Shown: piece by piece, positions 47,039-55,555 of the stretch
How the letters are laid out: every line of letters begins with the position of its first letter
Numbering within the stretch: position 1 is the first letter of the stretch
Assembly (NCBI GenBank): GCA_902591665.1
Contig: CACJBO010000004.1
Span: 25,208-89,207 of the forward strand
DNA from: an uncultured SAR86 cluster bacterium
Lineage (GTDB): Bacteria; Pseudomonadota; Gammaproteobacteria; Magnimaribacterales; D2472
DNA length: 64,000 bases
Direction of reading: 5' to 3'
The notes under the pieces: model-generated
What the model was told of the DNA's origin: nothing
Databases searched by the model: none
The model's input: the letters and a program-made list of their open reading frames with translations, nothing else
Translations under genes and position numbers: made by a program

Positions 47039-47635
47039 TTGATCATTTTTAAGAACTTAAGTAATGATTTGCCATATAAAATCCTTAAAGATTGTTATGA
47101 GGATGCATTAAGAGCTAATCAAAATCAGATACAAGCTATCTCCATTTCTTCATATTCAAACTCTACAGAGGAAGTCGATGCCAGGATGGTTAATTTAAAA
47201 ATCATTAACGAAAAAGAGTTCATATTTTTTTCAAACTATGACTCGCCAAAATCACATCAAATTAAATCTAACAACATGATATTGGCATTAATATATTGGC
47301 CGAGTATTGATACTCAAATAAGGATGAGAGCATATATTAAAAAAACATCAGCTGAATTTAGTGATGAATACTTTAAAAAAAGAGAAACTAAAAAAAATGC
47401 TCTAGCAATATCTTCACAGCAATCTAAAGAAATCGCATCCTATGATCAAGTAGTTAAAAATTATAAACATGTTTTAGATAATAATAATTTGAGAAAAAGA
47501 CCTGATTACTGGGGAGGATTTTCATTCACACCTTATTATTTTGAATTTTGGACAGGAAATAAATATAGATTAAATAAAAGAGTATCTTTCACAAATAATA
47601 ATAATTTATGGGAAAAGAAGATTCTCCAGCCATAA
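47039..47635 (+). CDS. pdxH: pyridoxamine 5'-phosphate oxidase
   Basis: Oxidises pyridoxamine or pyridoxine 5'-phosphate to PLP with FMN. The 198-residue protein ends RPDYWGGF...FWTGNKYRLNKR, the typical PdxH end, and has VDARMVNLK near the N-terminus and FFSNYDSPKSHQI in the FMN site. It starts with TTG six bases after the fusion gene. PLP is the cofactor of the four DegT-type enzymes in the window, but pdxH is a core gene and the link is probably fortuitous. Confidence 0.9.
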   Translation: MIIFKNLSNDLPYKILKDCYEDALRANQNQIQAISISSYSNSTEEVDARMVNLKIINEKEFIFFSNYDSPKSHQIKSNNMILALIYWPSIDTQIRMRAYIKKTSAEFSDEYFKKRETKKNALAISSQQSKEIASYDQVVKNYKHVLDNNNLRKRPDYWGGFSFTPYYFEFWTGNKYRLNKRVSFTNNNNLWEKKILQP

Positions 47636-47647
47636 GATAAATAATAA

Positions 47648-47675
47648 TTGCCAAATTAGTGAATTAGTTTAAAAT
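47648..47675 (+). promoter_or_regulatory. promoter of the infC-rpmI-rplT-pheST operon
   Basis: TTGCCA (47648-47653) and TAAAAT (47670-47675) are 16 bases apart, each matching five of six consensus positions. The transcript would carry a leader of about 70 bases before infC. Confidence 0.5.
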
Positions 47676-47751
47676 TACCAAAATTTATGAAACAACAACA
47701 AAATAAACACTGGTTGATATACATATAAACAATCACTTTTAGGAAATTACT

Positions 47752-48291
47752 ATAACTATTCACAAAAAACAAAAAGTATCAATTAATGAAAAAATTGTTG
47801 CTTCAGATGTAATTTTAATTGACGTTAGTGGAACAAAGGTGGGTACTGTAAGTTTGCAAGAAGCTTTGGAATCAGCAAAAAATGCCTCTCTTGATCTTGT
47901 TCAAGTTTCACCAAATGGTGCAGAACCTATAGTTTGTAAAGTTATGGATTATGGTAAGCATTTATTTGATAAGAAAAAAAGCTCATCTTCAAAAACAAAA
48001 ACAAAAACTAAGAGAACTTCAACTAAAGAGATAAAATTTAGACCCTCTACAGATACTGGTGATTACAATATTAAATTAAAAAAAATTAAAAGCTTTATTA
48101 TTGATGGAGATAAGACTAAAATAAGCGTCCGTTTTAGAGGTAGAGAGATACTTAATAGCGATATGGGATTAAATCTTTTAAATAAACTTAAAGATGAATT
48201 ACATGATATTGCACAGGTTGATCAAGAACCTTCATTAGAAGGTAGGCAACTTTTAATGGTTCTATCTCCATTAAGGAAAAATAAAAAATAG
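47752..48291 (+). CDS. infC: translation initiation factor IF-3, non-NTG start
   Basis: Binds the 30S subunit and checks initiation codons. The frame is homologous to IF-3 well upstream of the first NTG (GTG 47839): [17 protein letters not shown] aligns with the normal N-domain. Between the in-frame stop at 47740 and 47839 there is no ATG, GTG or TTG. The ribosome site AGGA (47741-47744) points to ATA 47752 (seven bases) or ATT 47758. E. coli infC uses AUU, allowing IF-3 to repress itself. With ATA the protein is 179 residues, matching 180 in E. coli. Core motifs: [20 protein letters not shown] and [12 protein letters not shown]. Confidence 0.88.
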   Translation: MTIHKKQKVSINEKIVASDVILIDVSGTKVGTVSLQEALESAKNASLDLVQVSPNGAEPIVCKVMDYGKHLFDKKKSSSSKTKTKTKRTSTKEIKFRPSTDTGDYNIKLKKIKSFIIDGDKTKISVRFRGREILNSDMGLNLLNKLKDELHDIAQVDQEPSLEGRQLLMVLSPLRKNKK

Positions 48292-48299
48292 ATATTATT

Positions 48300-48494
48300 A
48301 TGGGATATAAACTAAAAAAACATTCAGGTGCAGCTAAGCGATTCAAAAAAACCGGTAATTCTATTAAAAGTAGAAGCGCTAATAGGAATCATATTCTTAC
48401 TAAACAGTCTACAAAAAGAAAAAGGCACAACAGAGGTTTAAATAAGTTATCTGGAACTGTTTTAAAAATGGCTTCAAATTTAATAAATAGGTAA
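48300..48494 (+). CDS. rpmI: 50S ribosomal protein L35
   Basis: A 64-residue, very basic protein: [17 protein letters not shown] is the standard L35 start and it ends [20 protein letters not shown]. It lies eight bases after infC and six before rplT, in the usual infC-rpmI-rplT order. Confidence 0.95.
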   Translation: MGYKLKKHSGAAKRFKKTGNSIKSRSANRNHILTKQSTKRKRHNRGLNKLSGTVLKMASNLINR

Positions 48495-48500
48495 GACATC

Positions 48501-48848
48501 ATGCCAAGAGTAACAAAATCATTATCAGCAAAAAAGAAACACAAAAAAGTTTTGTCCGCCACTAAGGGACAATATGGTGCAAGAAGCAGATTATATAAAA
48601 CAGCAAAACAAGCAAATATTAAATCCTTACAATATGCTTTTAGAGATCGAAAAAACAGAAAAAGATCAATGAGGGCATTATGGATATCAAGAATAAATGC
48701 TTCAACTAGAATGTTAGGAACTTCTTATTCTAGATTTGTAAATTCACTTTCAAAGAAAAATATAATTTTGGATAGAAAAATTCTGTCAGATATTGCAATT
48801 CACGATAGCGCAACCTTCAAAAAGATTGTAGATATTTCAACAAAATAG
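48501..48848 (+). CDS. rplT: 50S ribosomal protein L20
   Basis: A 115-residue basic protein typical of L20: the N-terminus PRVTKSLSAKKKHKKVLSAT, then GQYGARSRLYKTAKQ and the RNA-binding RDRKNRKRSMRALWISRINA. In E. coli L20 represses rpmI-rplT translation; no leader pseudoknot could be judged by eye here. Length is close to the usual 117-118. Confidence 0.95.
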   Translation: MPRVTKSLSAKKKHKKVLSATKGQYGARSRLYKTAKQANIKSLQYAFRDRKNRKRSMRALWISRINASTRMLGTSYSRFVNSLSKKNIILDRKILSDIAIHDSATFKKIVDISTK

Positions 48849-48859
48849 TATCCGGTTAA

Positions 48860-49585
48860 ATGTCCAAGCTACAAGACATTAACCCACCAAAGCTCACAAA
48901 GGGCCTTGGTTCTTATCACCCAATAACACAAACGCTAGATCATATAACAAATATATTATTAGATTATGGCTTTAACATTATTGATGGGCCGGAGATAGAA
49001 ACAGAAGAATTTAATTTTGATATGTTAAATATTAGAAAGTCTCATCCAGCACGCCAAATGCATGATACATTTTATGTAAATGATAAATCTAATGTTCTGA
49101 GAACACACACTTCACCTGTCCAGATACGGGGTATGCTAAGCCAGCAACTTCCATTGGCAATGATTTCAAGTGGTAAAGTTTATAGAAAAGATGACGATGC
49201 CACTCATTTACCTATGTTTCATCAAATAGAAGGTATGTATATAAATGAGGGAGTTAGTTTTGCTAACCTTAAGGATTTAATATATAAGATTATATACTCT
49301 TTATTTGGTGAAGATATAAAAGTAAGGTTTAGACCATCATATTTTCCATTTACAGAACCTTCTGCTGAAGTTGATATTTTATCAGAAGATGGAGTTTGGT
49401 TAGAAATTCTTGGATGCGGTATTGTTAATCCAATTGTATTAGATAATTGTAAAATAAACTCAAATAAATATTCTGGACTGGCTTTTGGTTTAGGTATAGA
49501 GAGGATTGCAATGTTGAAGTACCAAGTAAAAGATATTAGAGACTTCTATAAATCTAATTTAGACTTTCTTTCTCATTTTAAATGA
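48860..49585 (+). CDS. pheS: phenylalanyl-tRNA synthetase alpha subunit, lacking the N-terminal coiled coil
   Basis: Only 241 residues against 327 in E. coli. The protein begins where the catalytic core begins: KGLGSYHPITQTLDHI aligns with the E. coli GGLHPVTRTID region. The tRNA-contacting N-terminal coiled-coil arm (about 85 residues) is absent. An in-frame TAA stands directly before the ATG and rplT ends 11 bases upstream, so the arm is not hidden in another start. The catalytic parts are intact: HPAR (62-65), motif 2 with KVYRKDDDATHLPMFHQIEG (106-125), the Phe pocket FPFTEPSAEVD, and motif 3 FGLGIERIAML (209-219). Confidence 0.93.
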   Translation: MSKLQDINPPKLTKGLGSYHPITQTLDHITNILLDYGFNIIDGPEIETEEFNFDMLNIRKSHPARQMHDTFYVNDKSNVLRTHTSPVQIRGMLSQQLPLAMISSGKVYRKDDDATHLPMFHQIEGMYINEGVSFANLKDLIYKIIYSLFGEDIKVRFRPSYFPFTEPSAEVDILSEDGVWLEILGCGIVNPIVLDNCKINSNKYSGLAFGLGIERIAMLKYQVKDIRDFYKSNLDFLSHFK

Positions 49586-51483
49586 AGATATCCTATAAAC
49601 ATTTATCACAAAGAATATTATCTTCTCCTGATATAGATGAATTATCAGAAAGGCTATTTCATCTAGGCCATGAGCATGAAATTAATGATCAAATTTTTGA
49701 TCTTGAGATAACCCCTAATAGAGGCGATTGTTTGTCTGTAGATGGCTTATTAAGAGATCTAGGTTTATTTTATGATTATCAAGAAAATAATAAAATCTTT
49801 GAGAAAAAAATAGACCCATTCGAATTTGAATTTATTAACAATGTTCCAAATCAATGTAAAAAAATATCCTTTCTTAAAATAGTTATTGATGAAATACCAG
49901 ATTCTTATAAAGATTTTATGAAAAGCTATTATGATGACATGCCTAATAAAAAAAATAATTTTTTTACAGATGTATCAAACTACATTTCATACGAAACAGG
50001 GCAACCTACTCATTGCTATGATTCAAATAAATTAGGTAACTATCTTTTATTGGATAATGTTTGCGATGGAGGAAATTTTGCAACCTTGCTCGACAAAGAT
50101 ATAAATTTAATTGGCGATGATCTAGTTTTTAAGAATAAAGAAAATAATATTGTAAATCTTGCTGGAGTCGTTGGTGGACAAAATACAGCATGTAATATAG
50201 ACACTAAATCTGTAATTGTTGAGTGTGCTCATTTTAATCCTGAATCAATAATTGGGAAGTCTATTAAGTATGACATATCTTCAGATGCTGCTCATAAATT
50301 TGAAAGAAACACCGATTCAGAGCGCCATGAATATATTTTAAGAAGGTTCCTGAAAATTATTGAGGATCATTCCACCATAAAGGAAGCAAAAATTTTAAAT
50401 ATGAGTTTTGAGGACACAAATCCAATTAAAATACCTTTTGACTGCAATAAACTAAATAAAATATTAGGAACTAATATTTCGGATAAAGAATGTAAAAATT
50501 ATTTAACTAGACTTGGCTTTGAAATTGATAGTAATAATATTGAAGTCCCAAGTTATAGGAACGATATAAAATCAATCAATGATATTTCTGAGGAAATTGC
50601 TCGATCTATAGGTTATGACAACATAAATCCAAAAACACTGTTAGTTGCGAAAGAACGTATGAAAGATACTAATAATGAAAATAGATTAAAACAATTATTA
50701 ATTGATAATGGTTTTTTTGAGGTAATAAATAATCCCTTTACTCATGAATTAAATGAGAATTCTATAAAAGTAGATAATTCACTAGATAGTAATAAACGAT
50801 TCTTAAGGACATCCCTAAAAAATTCGCTAACAAACAATCTTTTATATAATGAAAGAAGGCAACATGATTCAATAAAATTATTTGAAATTTCAAATATTTA
50901 TACAAATGCATTAGAAGAAGAAAAAAGGCTTATTGGCATTATAGCTAGTGGAAGAGTTGATAAGAATTATCGAGACTTTTCAAAAAAAATATCAAATAAT
51001 TACGTAAAAGAAATTTTAGAATCAGCTAAAATTAACTTTAAAAAAGATTTTATAGAGATACCAAGAACATCGATAGACTCAAAATTAAAAAATCATATAA
51101 GCTACATTGAATTTGAGATTAAACCTGAATTAGAAATAAATTATGACGCCCAAATTAAAGATAGTTATGAATTTAAGAAGTATGTTCCAATTTCTGAATT
51201 CCCATCGTCTTCAAGGGATTTATCTTTTGCAGTAAAAAATCCATCCGACCTTATTATTCTTGAGGACTTTTTGCTTAACTTAGATTATGAGTCTTTAAAA
51301 AATATTTACATATTCGATTATTATATTAATCATAAAAATCAAGAGATCAAAATTGGATTTCGATTTACGTTTCAATCCAGTATTGAAACAATAAAGGACA
51401 CAGAAATTAATAATTTAATGGATAATATTGTGAATCAATGTTTAAAAATAGAAAGTGTCAGCATTCCAGGGCTAGAGGAATAA
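49582..51483 (+). CDS. pheT: phenylalanyl-tRNA synthetase beta subunit, lacking the OB-fold tRNA-binding domain
   Basis: 633 residues against 795 in E. coli, overlapping pheS by four bases. The first 34 residues (start of B1) run straight into LEITPNRGDCLS at 41-52, which in E. coli follows about 110 residues of EMAP/OB-fold domain. The editing B3/B4 region is present (GQPTHCYD at 140-147, VNLAGVVGGQ, VECAHFNPES), as are B5, the core-like B6/B7 part and a C-terminal anticodon-binding FDX-ACB domain (PISEFPSSSRDLSFAV to the end). The frame is clean, so this is not a sequencing break. Confidence 0.93.
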   Translation: MKISYKHLSQRILSSPDIDELSERLFHLGHEHEINDQIFDLEITPNRGDCLSVDGLLRDLGLFYDYQENNKIFEKKIDPFEFEFINNVPNQCKKISFLKIVIDEIPDSYKDFMKSYYDDMPNKKNNFFTDVSNYISYETGQPTHCYDSNKLGNYLLLDNVCDGGNFATLLDKDINLIGDDLVFKNKENNIVNLAGVVGGQNTACNIDTKSVIVECAHFNPESIIGKSIKYDISSDAAHKFERNTDSERHEYILRRFLKIIEDHSTIKEAKILNMSFEDTNPIKIPFDCNKLNKILGTNISDKECKNYLTRLGFEIDSNNIEVPSYRNDIKSINDISEEIARSIGYDNINPKTLLVAKERMKDTNNENRLKQLLIDNGFFEVINNPFTHELNENSIKVDNSLDSNKRFLRTSLKNSLTNNLLYNERRQHDSIKLFEISNIYTNALEEEKRLIGIIASGRVDKNYRDFSKKISNNYVKEILESAKINFKKDFIEIPRTSIDSKLKNHISYIEFEIKPELEINYDAQIKDSYEFKKYVPISEFPSSSRDLSFAVKNPSDLIILEDFLLNLDYESLKNIYIFDYYINHKNQEIKIGFRFTFQSSIETIKDTEINNLMDNIVNQCLKIESVSIPGLEE

Positions 51484-51508
51484 CGGTTTAATTTAAGCAT
51501 ATTATCTA

Positions 51509-51514
51509 TATAAT
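51509..51514 (+). promoter_or_regulatory. -10 box upstream of the Wza-like gene
   Basis: A perfect TATAAT in the 59-base gap after pheT, 28 bases before the ATG. No good -35 is seen. It would separate the export genes from the pheST transcript. Confidence 0.35.
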
Positions 51515-51542
51515 TATATTAACAATCATTAAGTAGTAATAA

Positions 51543-53369
51543 ATGAAAAAATATACACAAATTTTATCAATATTAACTCTAAGCATAGTTATATCTGGAC
51601 AAGAATTAGACCAGGCATTTTTGAATAGTCTTCCCGAGGATATTCAACAAGATATTGTAAACAAAACAAAAGAACAAAGCTCATTAGATGATCCTATATA
51701 TAGAAGCATTGAATCACAAACGGAATTGGAAAAAAAGAAACTAAAAGATCTTAAAAAAAGATTAGAGGAAGATCTTAAATATTTAGAAGAAAGGCTGTCT
51801 GAAGATGAATATGATCCTGCCTCCAAAGACCTGATGCTTTTTGGTAGTGACTTTTTTAGCACTTATCAATCAACATATATGCCAATAAATGAACCAAATC
51901 TTAGTCCAACATATATTTTAGACTTTGGAGATGTATTAGATATTCAATTAATAGGTCAAAGAGATGAAAACGAAAGTTTTCAAATAAAAAGAGATGGTTC
52001 AATAAATTTACCAGACATAGGACCCATTGTAATAGCAGGACTATCTTTAAATGATGCTGTATCTCTAATAAAATCAAAGGTAAATTCTACTTACATTGGT
52101 ACAGAAGCCTTTATCACTTTAAATGAAGTAAGAGATATAAATGTGTTGGTTTCAGGTAATGCATATAACCCTGGAATTTATACAGTTAGTGGAAATTCAA
52201 ATTTATTGCATGTTCTTGGTGTAGCGGGTGGAATAAATGAACATGGTAGTTATAGGGAGATTAATTTAATAAGAAACCAGGAAGTAATAGAAACACTGGA
52301 TATGTATGATGTTTTAATAACTGGATTTTATAAATCAAAAATTAGCTTAAAATCAGGAGACATAATATTTGTAAACCCAGTAAAAAAACTTGTAAATATT
52401 GATGGTGCAGTAAAGATTCCAGCCAAATATGAACTGCTCGATAGCCAGAGTTTATATGATTTAATCTCTTATTCTAATGGAGTTACTAGTGACGCAGATT
52501 TAAAAAATATATATTTAGATAGAATTCTTAATGGTAAAATAGAATCACTTCCTATAACTAATATTAGTCAATTCAGAAATATAATTGCAAATGATGGAGA
52601 CTCCATCTATATAAGAAAACATAAATTTAGGAATGTAAAAATTAATGGTGCAGTGTTAAAGCCAGGAAGATATCTCATGGCTGACGGTGAATCAATAAAC
52701 GATTTAATAAAAAAATCTGGTGGTTTTACTGAAAATGCATATCCATTTGGAGCTGTTTATGAAAATCAGACAGCATTTATCATTAATAAAATGGCTAAAG
52801 ATAAATTATATGAGGAGTTCATTGATAATATCATTACTGTTAGTCAAAAAAATCCAACTGGAAATTTTGATTTAACTGCAGTTGTTGAACTTACCCAAAA
52901 TCTTAAAGATTCAATGCCAAATGGAAGAGTGGTAGTTGATTTGTTAGATGAGTTAGCCACAGAAAAGCTTGTGATCAAAGATGGCGATACACTAACTATC
53001 CCGGAAAAGTCTGACCATATTTACATATATGGAGAACTCAACTACGAAGGGGCTCTAAAGTATGATGAAAACATGGATATTGATTTTTATATCAACAAAG
53101 CTGGAGGATTAAAGGAGAACGCAAATCGTGATTCAATCTACGTACTTCATCCGAATGGAGATACTCAGAGATTTGATATTGGACGAAAAAATATATTTCA
53201 AAACAGTCCAACTTCTGAACAGATGCAGCTTCATCCAGGATCAATAATTTTTGTCCCCAGAGGTATAGATAATTCTGCTACTAACAGGTTAGCTGCTCAA
53301 GCATATGTGTCAATACTAGGTAATATTGGAATAGCATTGGCATCCTTATCGTCAATTAAAAATAATTAA
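51543..53369 (+). CDS. Wza-like polysaccharide export protein with SLBB domains
   Basis: A 608-residue secreted protein. An N-terminal signal sequence (TQILSILTLSIVISGQ) is followed by a charged helical segment at about 63-93 likely to form a coiled coil, then the Poly_export domain (ILDFGDVLDIQLIGQRDE, RDGSINLPDIGPI) and several SLBB repeats (for example INGAVLKPGRYLM, IYGELNYEGALKY). It would form the periplasmic/outer-membrane channel for polysaccharide. Unlike E. coli Wza there is no lipobox cysteine after the signal. It lies directly upstream of a YjbH-like gene. Confidence 0.85.
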   Translation: MKKYTQILSILTLSIVISGQELDQAFLNSLPEDIQQDIVNKTKEQSSLDDPIYRSIESQTELEKKKLKDLKKRLEEDLKYLEERLSEDEYDPASKDLMLFGSDFFSTYQSTYMPINEPNLSPTYILDFGDVLDIQLIGQRDENESFQIKRDGSINLPDIGPIVIAGLSLNDAVSLIKSKVNSTYIGTEAFITLNEVRDINVLVSGNAYNPGIYTVSGNSNLLHVLGVAGGINEHGSYREINLIRNQEVIETLDMYDVLITGFYKSKISLKSGDIIFVNPVKKLVNIDGAVKIPAKYELLDSQSLYDLISYSNGVTSDADLKNIYLDRILNGKIESLPITNISQFRNIIANDGDSIYIRKHKFRNVKINGAVLKPGRYLMADGESINDLIKKSGGFTENAYPFGAVYENQTAFIINKMAKDKLYEEFIDNIITVSQKNPTGNFDLTAVVELTQNLKDSMPNGRVVVDLLDELATEKLVIKDGDTLTIPEKSDHIYIYGELNYEGALKYDENMDIDFYINKAGGLKENANRDSIYVLHPNGDTQRFDIGRKNIFQNSPTSEQMQLHPGSIIFVPRGIDNSATNRLAAQAYVSILGNIGIALASLSSIKNN

Positions 53370-53379
53370 ATATTGGCGA

Positions 53380-55341
53380 ATGCTAAAAATTAGCTCTAAT
53401 ATTTTAAGAGTAATAGTATTTTTATCAATATTAATTAATCCACTTTTCATTCTAGGTGATAGTTTTAGATATAACGTATTCAATAATCATGGTGTAGTTG
53501 GGTTGATAAATACTCCTACTGCAAGATTTTATGATGAATCGGTTCATGGGATTACTATTTATGATGGCACACCAGACCAGAAGATAACACTTAGTTCTAA
53601 TCCATTTGATTGGTTTGAAGCATCATTTTTTTACACTAATGTTCAAGGATATCCATATCCAGGTTATGAATATCAAGACTATAAAGATAAAGGTTTCAAT
53701 CTTAAGATAAGACTAAAACAAGAAGGTAAACTACCAGCAATAGCAGTTGGTTTTTATGATTTCGCTGGAACAGGTCTCTATAGCTCAGAATATATAGTAG
53801 GTAGCTATGGAATAAATAATATAGATATGCACATAGGGCTAGGTTGGGGAAGACTAAATCAGGAATCAGATGATTATAAGAATCCTTTTACATTTATTCA
53901 CGATGGCTTCAAGAATAGGCCATCTGGCTATTCAGGCCCTGGTGGTCAATTTGAAAGCGCTAAATTTTTTAGAGGCAACGTATCACCTTTTTATGGACTA
54001 TCTTATAAAGCAAAAGATAATTTAATATTAAAGCTTGAAAGGGATTCATTTGCTACAGAAAACTCTACACCTCTAAAATTTAAAGAACCAAGCAGCAAAT
54101 ATAGCCTTGGAATTGATTACATTATTAATGATAATTTTACTGTAGGAGCATCATTTGAAAGAGGTAATTTCTTTTCATTAAAATTTGTATATAAAAATAA
54201 TCCCAAACAAACATTAAAAAAATACGAATATCAAAAACCAGAAATTAACAAAAGTGATAATAAATATACTAAATTAATTAAGAATTTAGAAAAAAATGGT
54301 ATTGGAGTTAATAAGATTACCGAAACCACAAGATCAATTGGATTAGATTTAACTCAGTTTGTCCACCCAGACTTAAAATTAGTAGAGCAAATCATTTCTC
54401 AGGCAACTACTGAAGCTGGAATTAATAAAAATGTTAAAAAAGATTTAAAAATTGCTAACTTAACGGCCGTCACAGAGATAGATGATAGTTTTAATAGAAA
54501 TGCTCAAACTATTTATCAACGAGATGAAGTAAAAAATGTTTTTTCAACTGCAACCAACATTAGATTTAAGCCATTCATAGCATCAAGAGAGGAATTTTTT
54601 AAAGGAGCTCTTTTGGTAGAGAATGATTCTGAATACATAATTAGAAAAAATTTATTTCTTAGTTCAAACTTAAAATATAATCTTGCTAATAACTTCGATG
54701 ATTTAAGATTCCCACCTATTGATACTTATCCTGCCCAAGTAAGATCAGACTTAAAACAATATCTTAAGAATATGGATGATCGAGTTATGATAGGAAGAGC
54801 TCAGTTGGATTATCATATTACTCCAAAAAACAACCATCACTTAATGCTTACAGGAGGGTTGCTTGAAGATATGTTTTCAGGAGTCGGTATCGAGTACTTA
54901 TATTTTAAACAAGATACAAATTATTCATTTGGTCTTGAATTATTTAAAGTCAAGAAGAGAGATTATTATTGGGGTTTTGGACATTTAGATTATGAAAATA
55001 CTATTCTGAATGCTAATTTTTATTACAGAAATTATGGATTAGTCCCTTTTGACTTAAAAATTACTGCAGGCGAATATTTAGCAGGTGATGTAGGCTCAAC
55101 TATAGAATTTTCAAGAACATTTAATGGTGGAGTAAGGTTTGGAGCATTTGCAACTTTTACTGATGTTTCAACAGCGCAATTTGGTGAAGGAAGTTTTGAT
55201 AAAGGCATATTTTTTGATATCCCAATATACGGTAATCTTATAAATTATAAATGGAGACCCTTAACCAAAGATCCCGGAGCACAATTAATTAGAAAAAATA
55301 CCTTGCATGATCTGCTAGTTAGGTTTAGACCTATAAATTAA
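53380..55341 (+). CDS. YjbH/GfcD-like outer-membrane beta-barrel protein
   Basis: A 653-residue protein with an N-terminal signal sequence (IVFLSILINPLFILG) and the family start NNHGVVGLINTPTARFYDE. The many alternating strands with aromatic ends and the C-terminal LHDLLVRFRPIN suggest a beta-barrel. YjbH/GfcD proteins take part in exopolysaccharide or group 4 capsule secretion. It is 10 bases after the Wza-like gene, so the two are co-transcribed and probably act together. Confidence 0.82.
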   Translation: MLKISSNILRVIVFLSILINPLFILGDSFRYNVFNNHGVVGLINTPTARFYDESVHGITIYDGTPDQKITLSSNPFDWFEASFFYTNVQGYPYPGYEYQDYKDKGFNLKIRLKQEGKLPAIAVGFYDFAGTGLYSSEYIVGSYGINNIDMHIGLGWGRLNQESDDYKNPFTFIHDGFKNRPSGYSGPGGQFESAKFFRGNVSPFYGLSYKAKDNLILKLERDSFATENSTPLKFKEPSSKYSLGIDYIINDNFTVGASFERGNFFSLKFVYKNNPKQTLKKYEYQKPEINKSDNKYTKLIKNLEKNGIGVNKITETTRSIGLDLTQFVHPDLKLVEQIISQATTEAGINKNVKKDLKIANLTAVTEIDDSFNRNAQTIYQRDEVKNVFSTATNIRFKPFIASREEFFKGALLVENDSEYIIRKNLFLSSNLKYNLANNFDDLRFPPIDTYPAQVRSDLKQYLKNMDDRVMIGRAQLDYHITPKNNHHLMLTGGLLEDMFSGVGIEYLYFKQDTNYSFGLELFKVKKRDYYWGFGHLDYENTILNANFYYRNYGLVPFDLKITAGEYLAGDVGSTIEFSRTFNGGVRFGAFATFTDVSTAQFGEGSFDKGIFFDIPIYGNLINYKWRPLTKDPGAQLIRKNTLHDLLVRFRPIN

Positions 55342-55429
55342 GACAAGTTAATACTAAAAGACTAATTATTTAAAAATTATCATTATTTTTAAATTATGTA
55401 TTTTATTAACACTAATTTTAAAAAAAATA

Positions 55430-55457
55430 GTGACATATATATCAAAAGTAGTATCAT
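55430..55457 (+). promoter_or_regulatory. probable promoter of the Ig-like repeat protein gene
   Basis: GTGACA (55430-55435) and TATCAT (55452-55457) are 16 bases apart, five of six matches each. The 214-base gap (55342-55555) holds no reading frame of note. A leader of about 90 bases would precede the ATG, which has AGGA at 55545-55548. Confidence 0.4.
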
Positions 55458-55555
55458 AAGTAGTAATAAGAGGTGTTTGTGCTAAACATTCTTAAAACAA
55501 TTTTTATTAATTAACAGAGCACTAACTTAATAGACAATAGGGATAGGATAAAATT

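Noticed and set aside
47839..47841. GTG 47839 as the infC start
   Set aside because: IF-3 homology continues about 25 residues upstream in the same frame, and the ribosome site lies at 47741.
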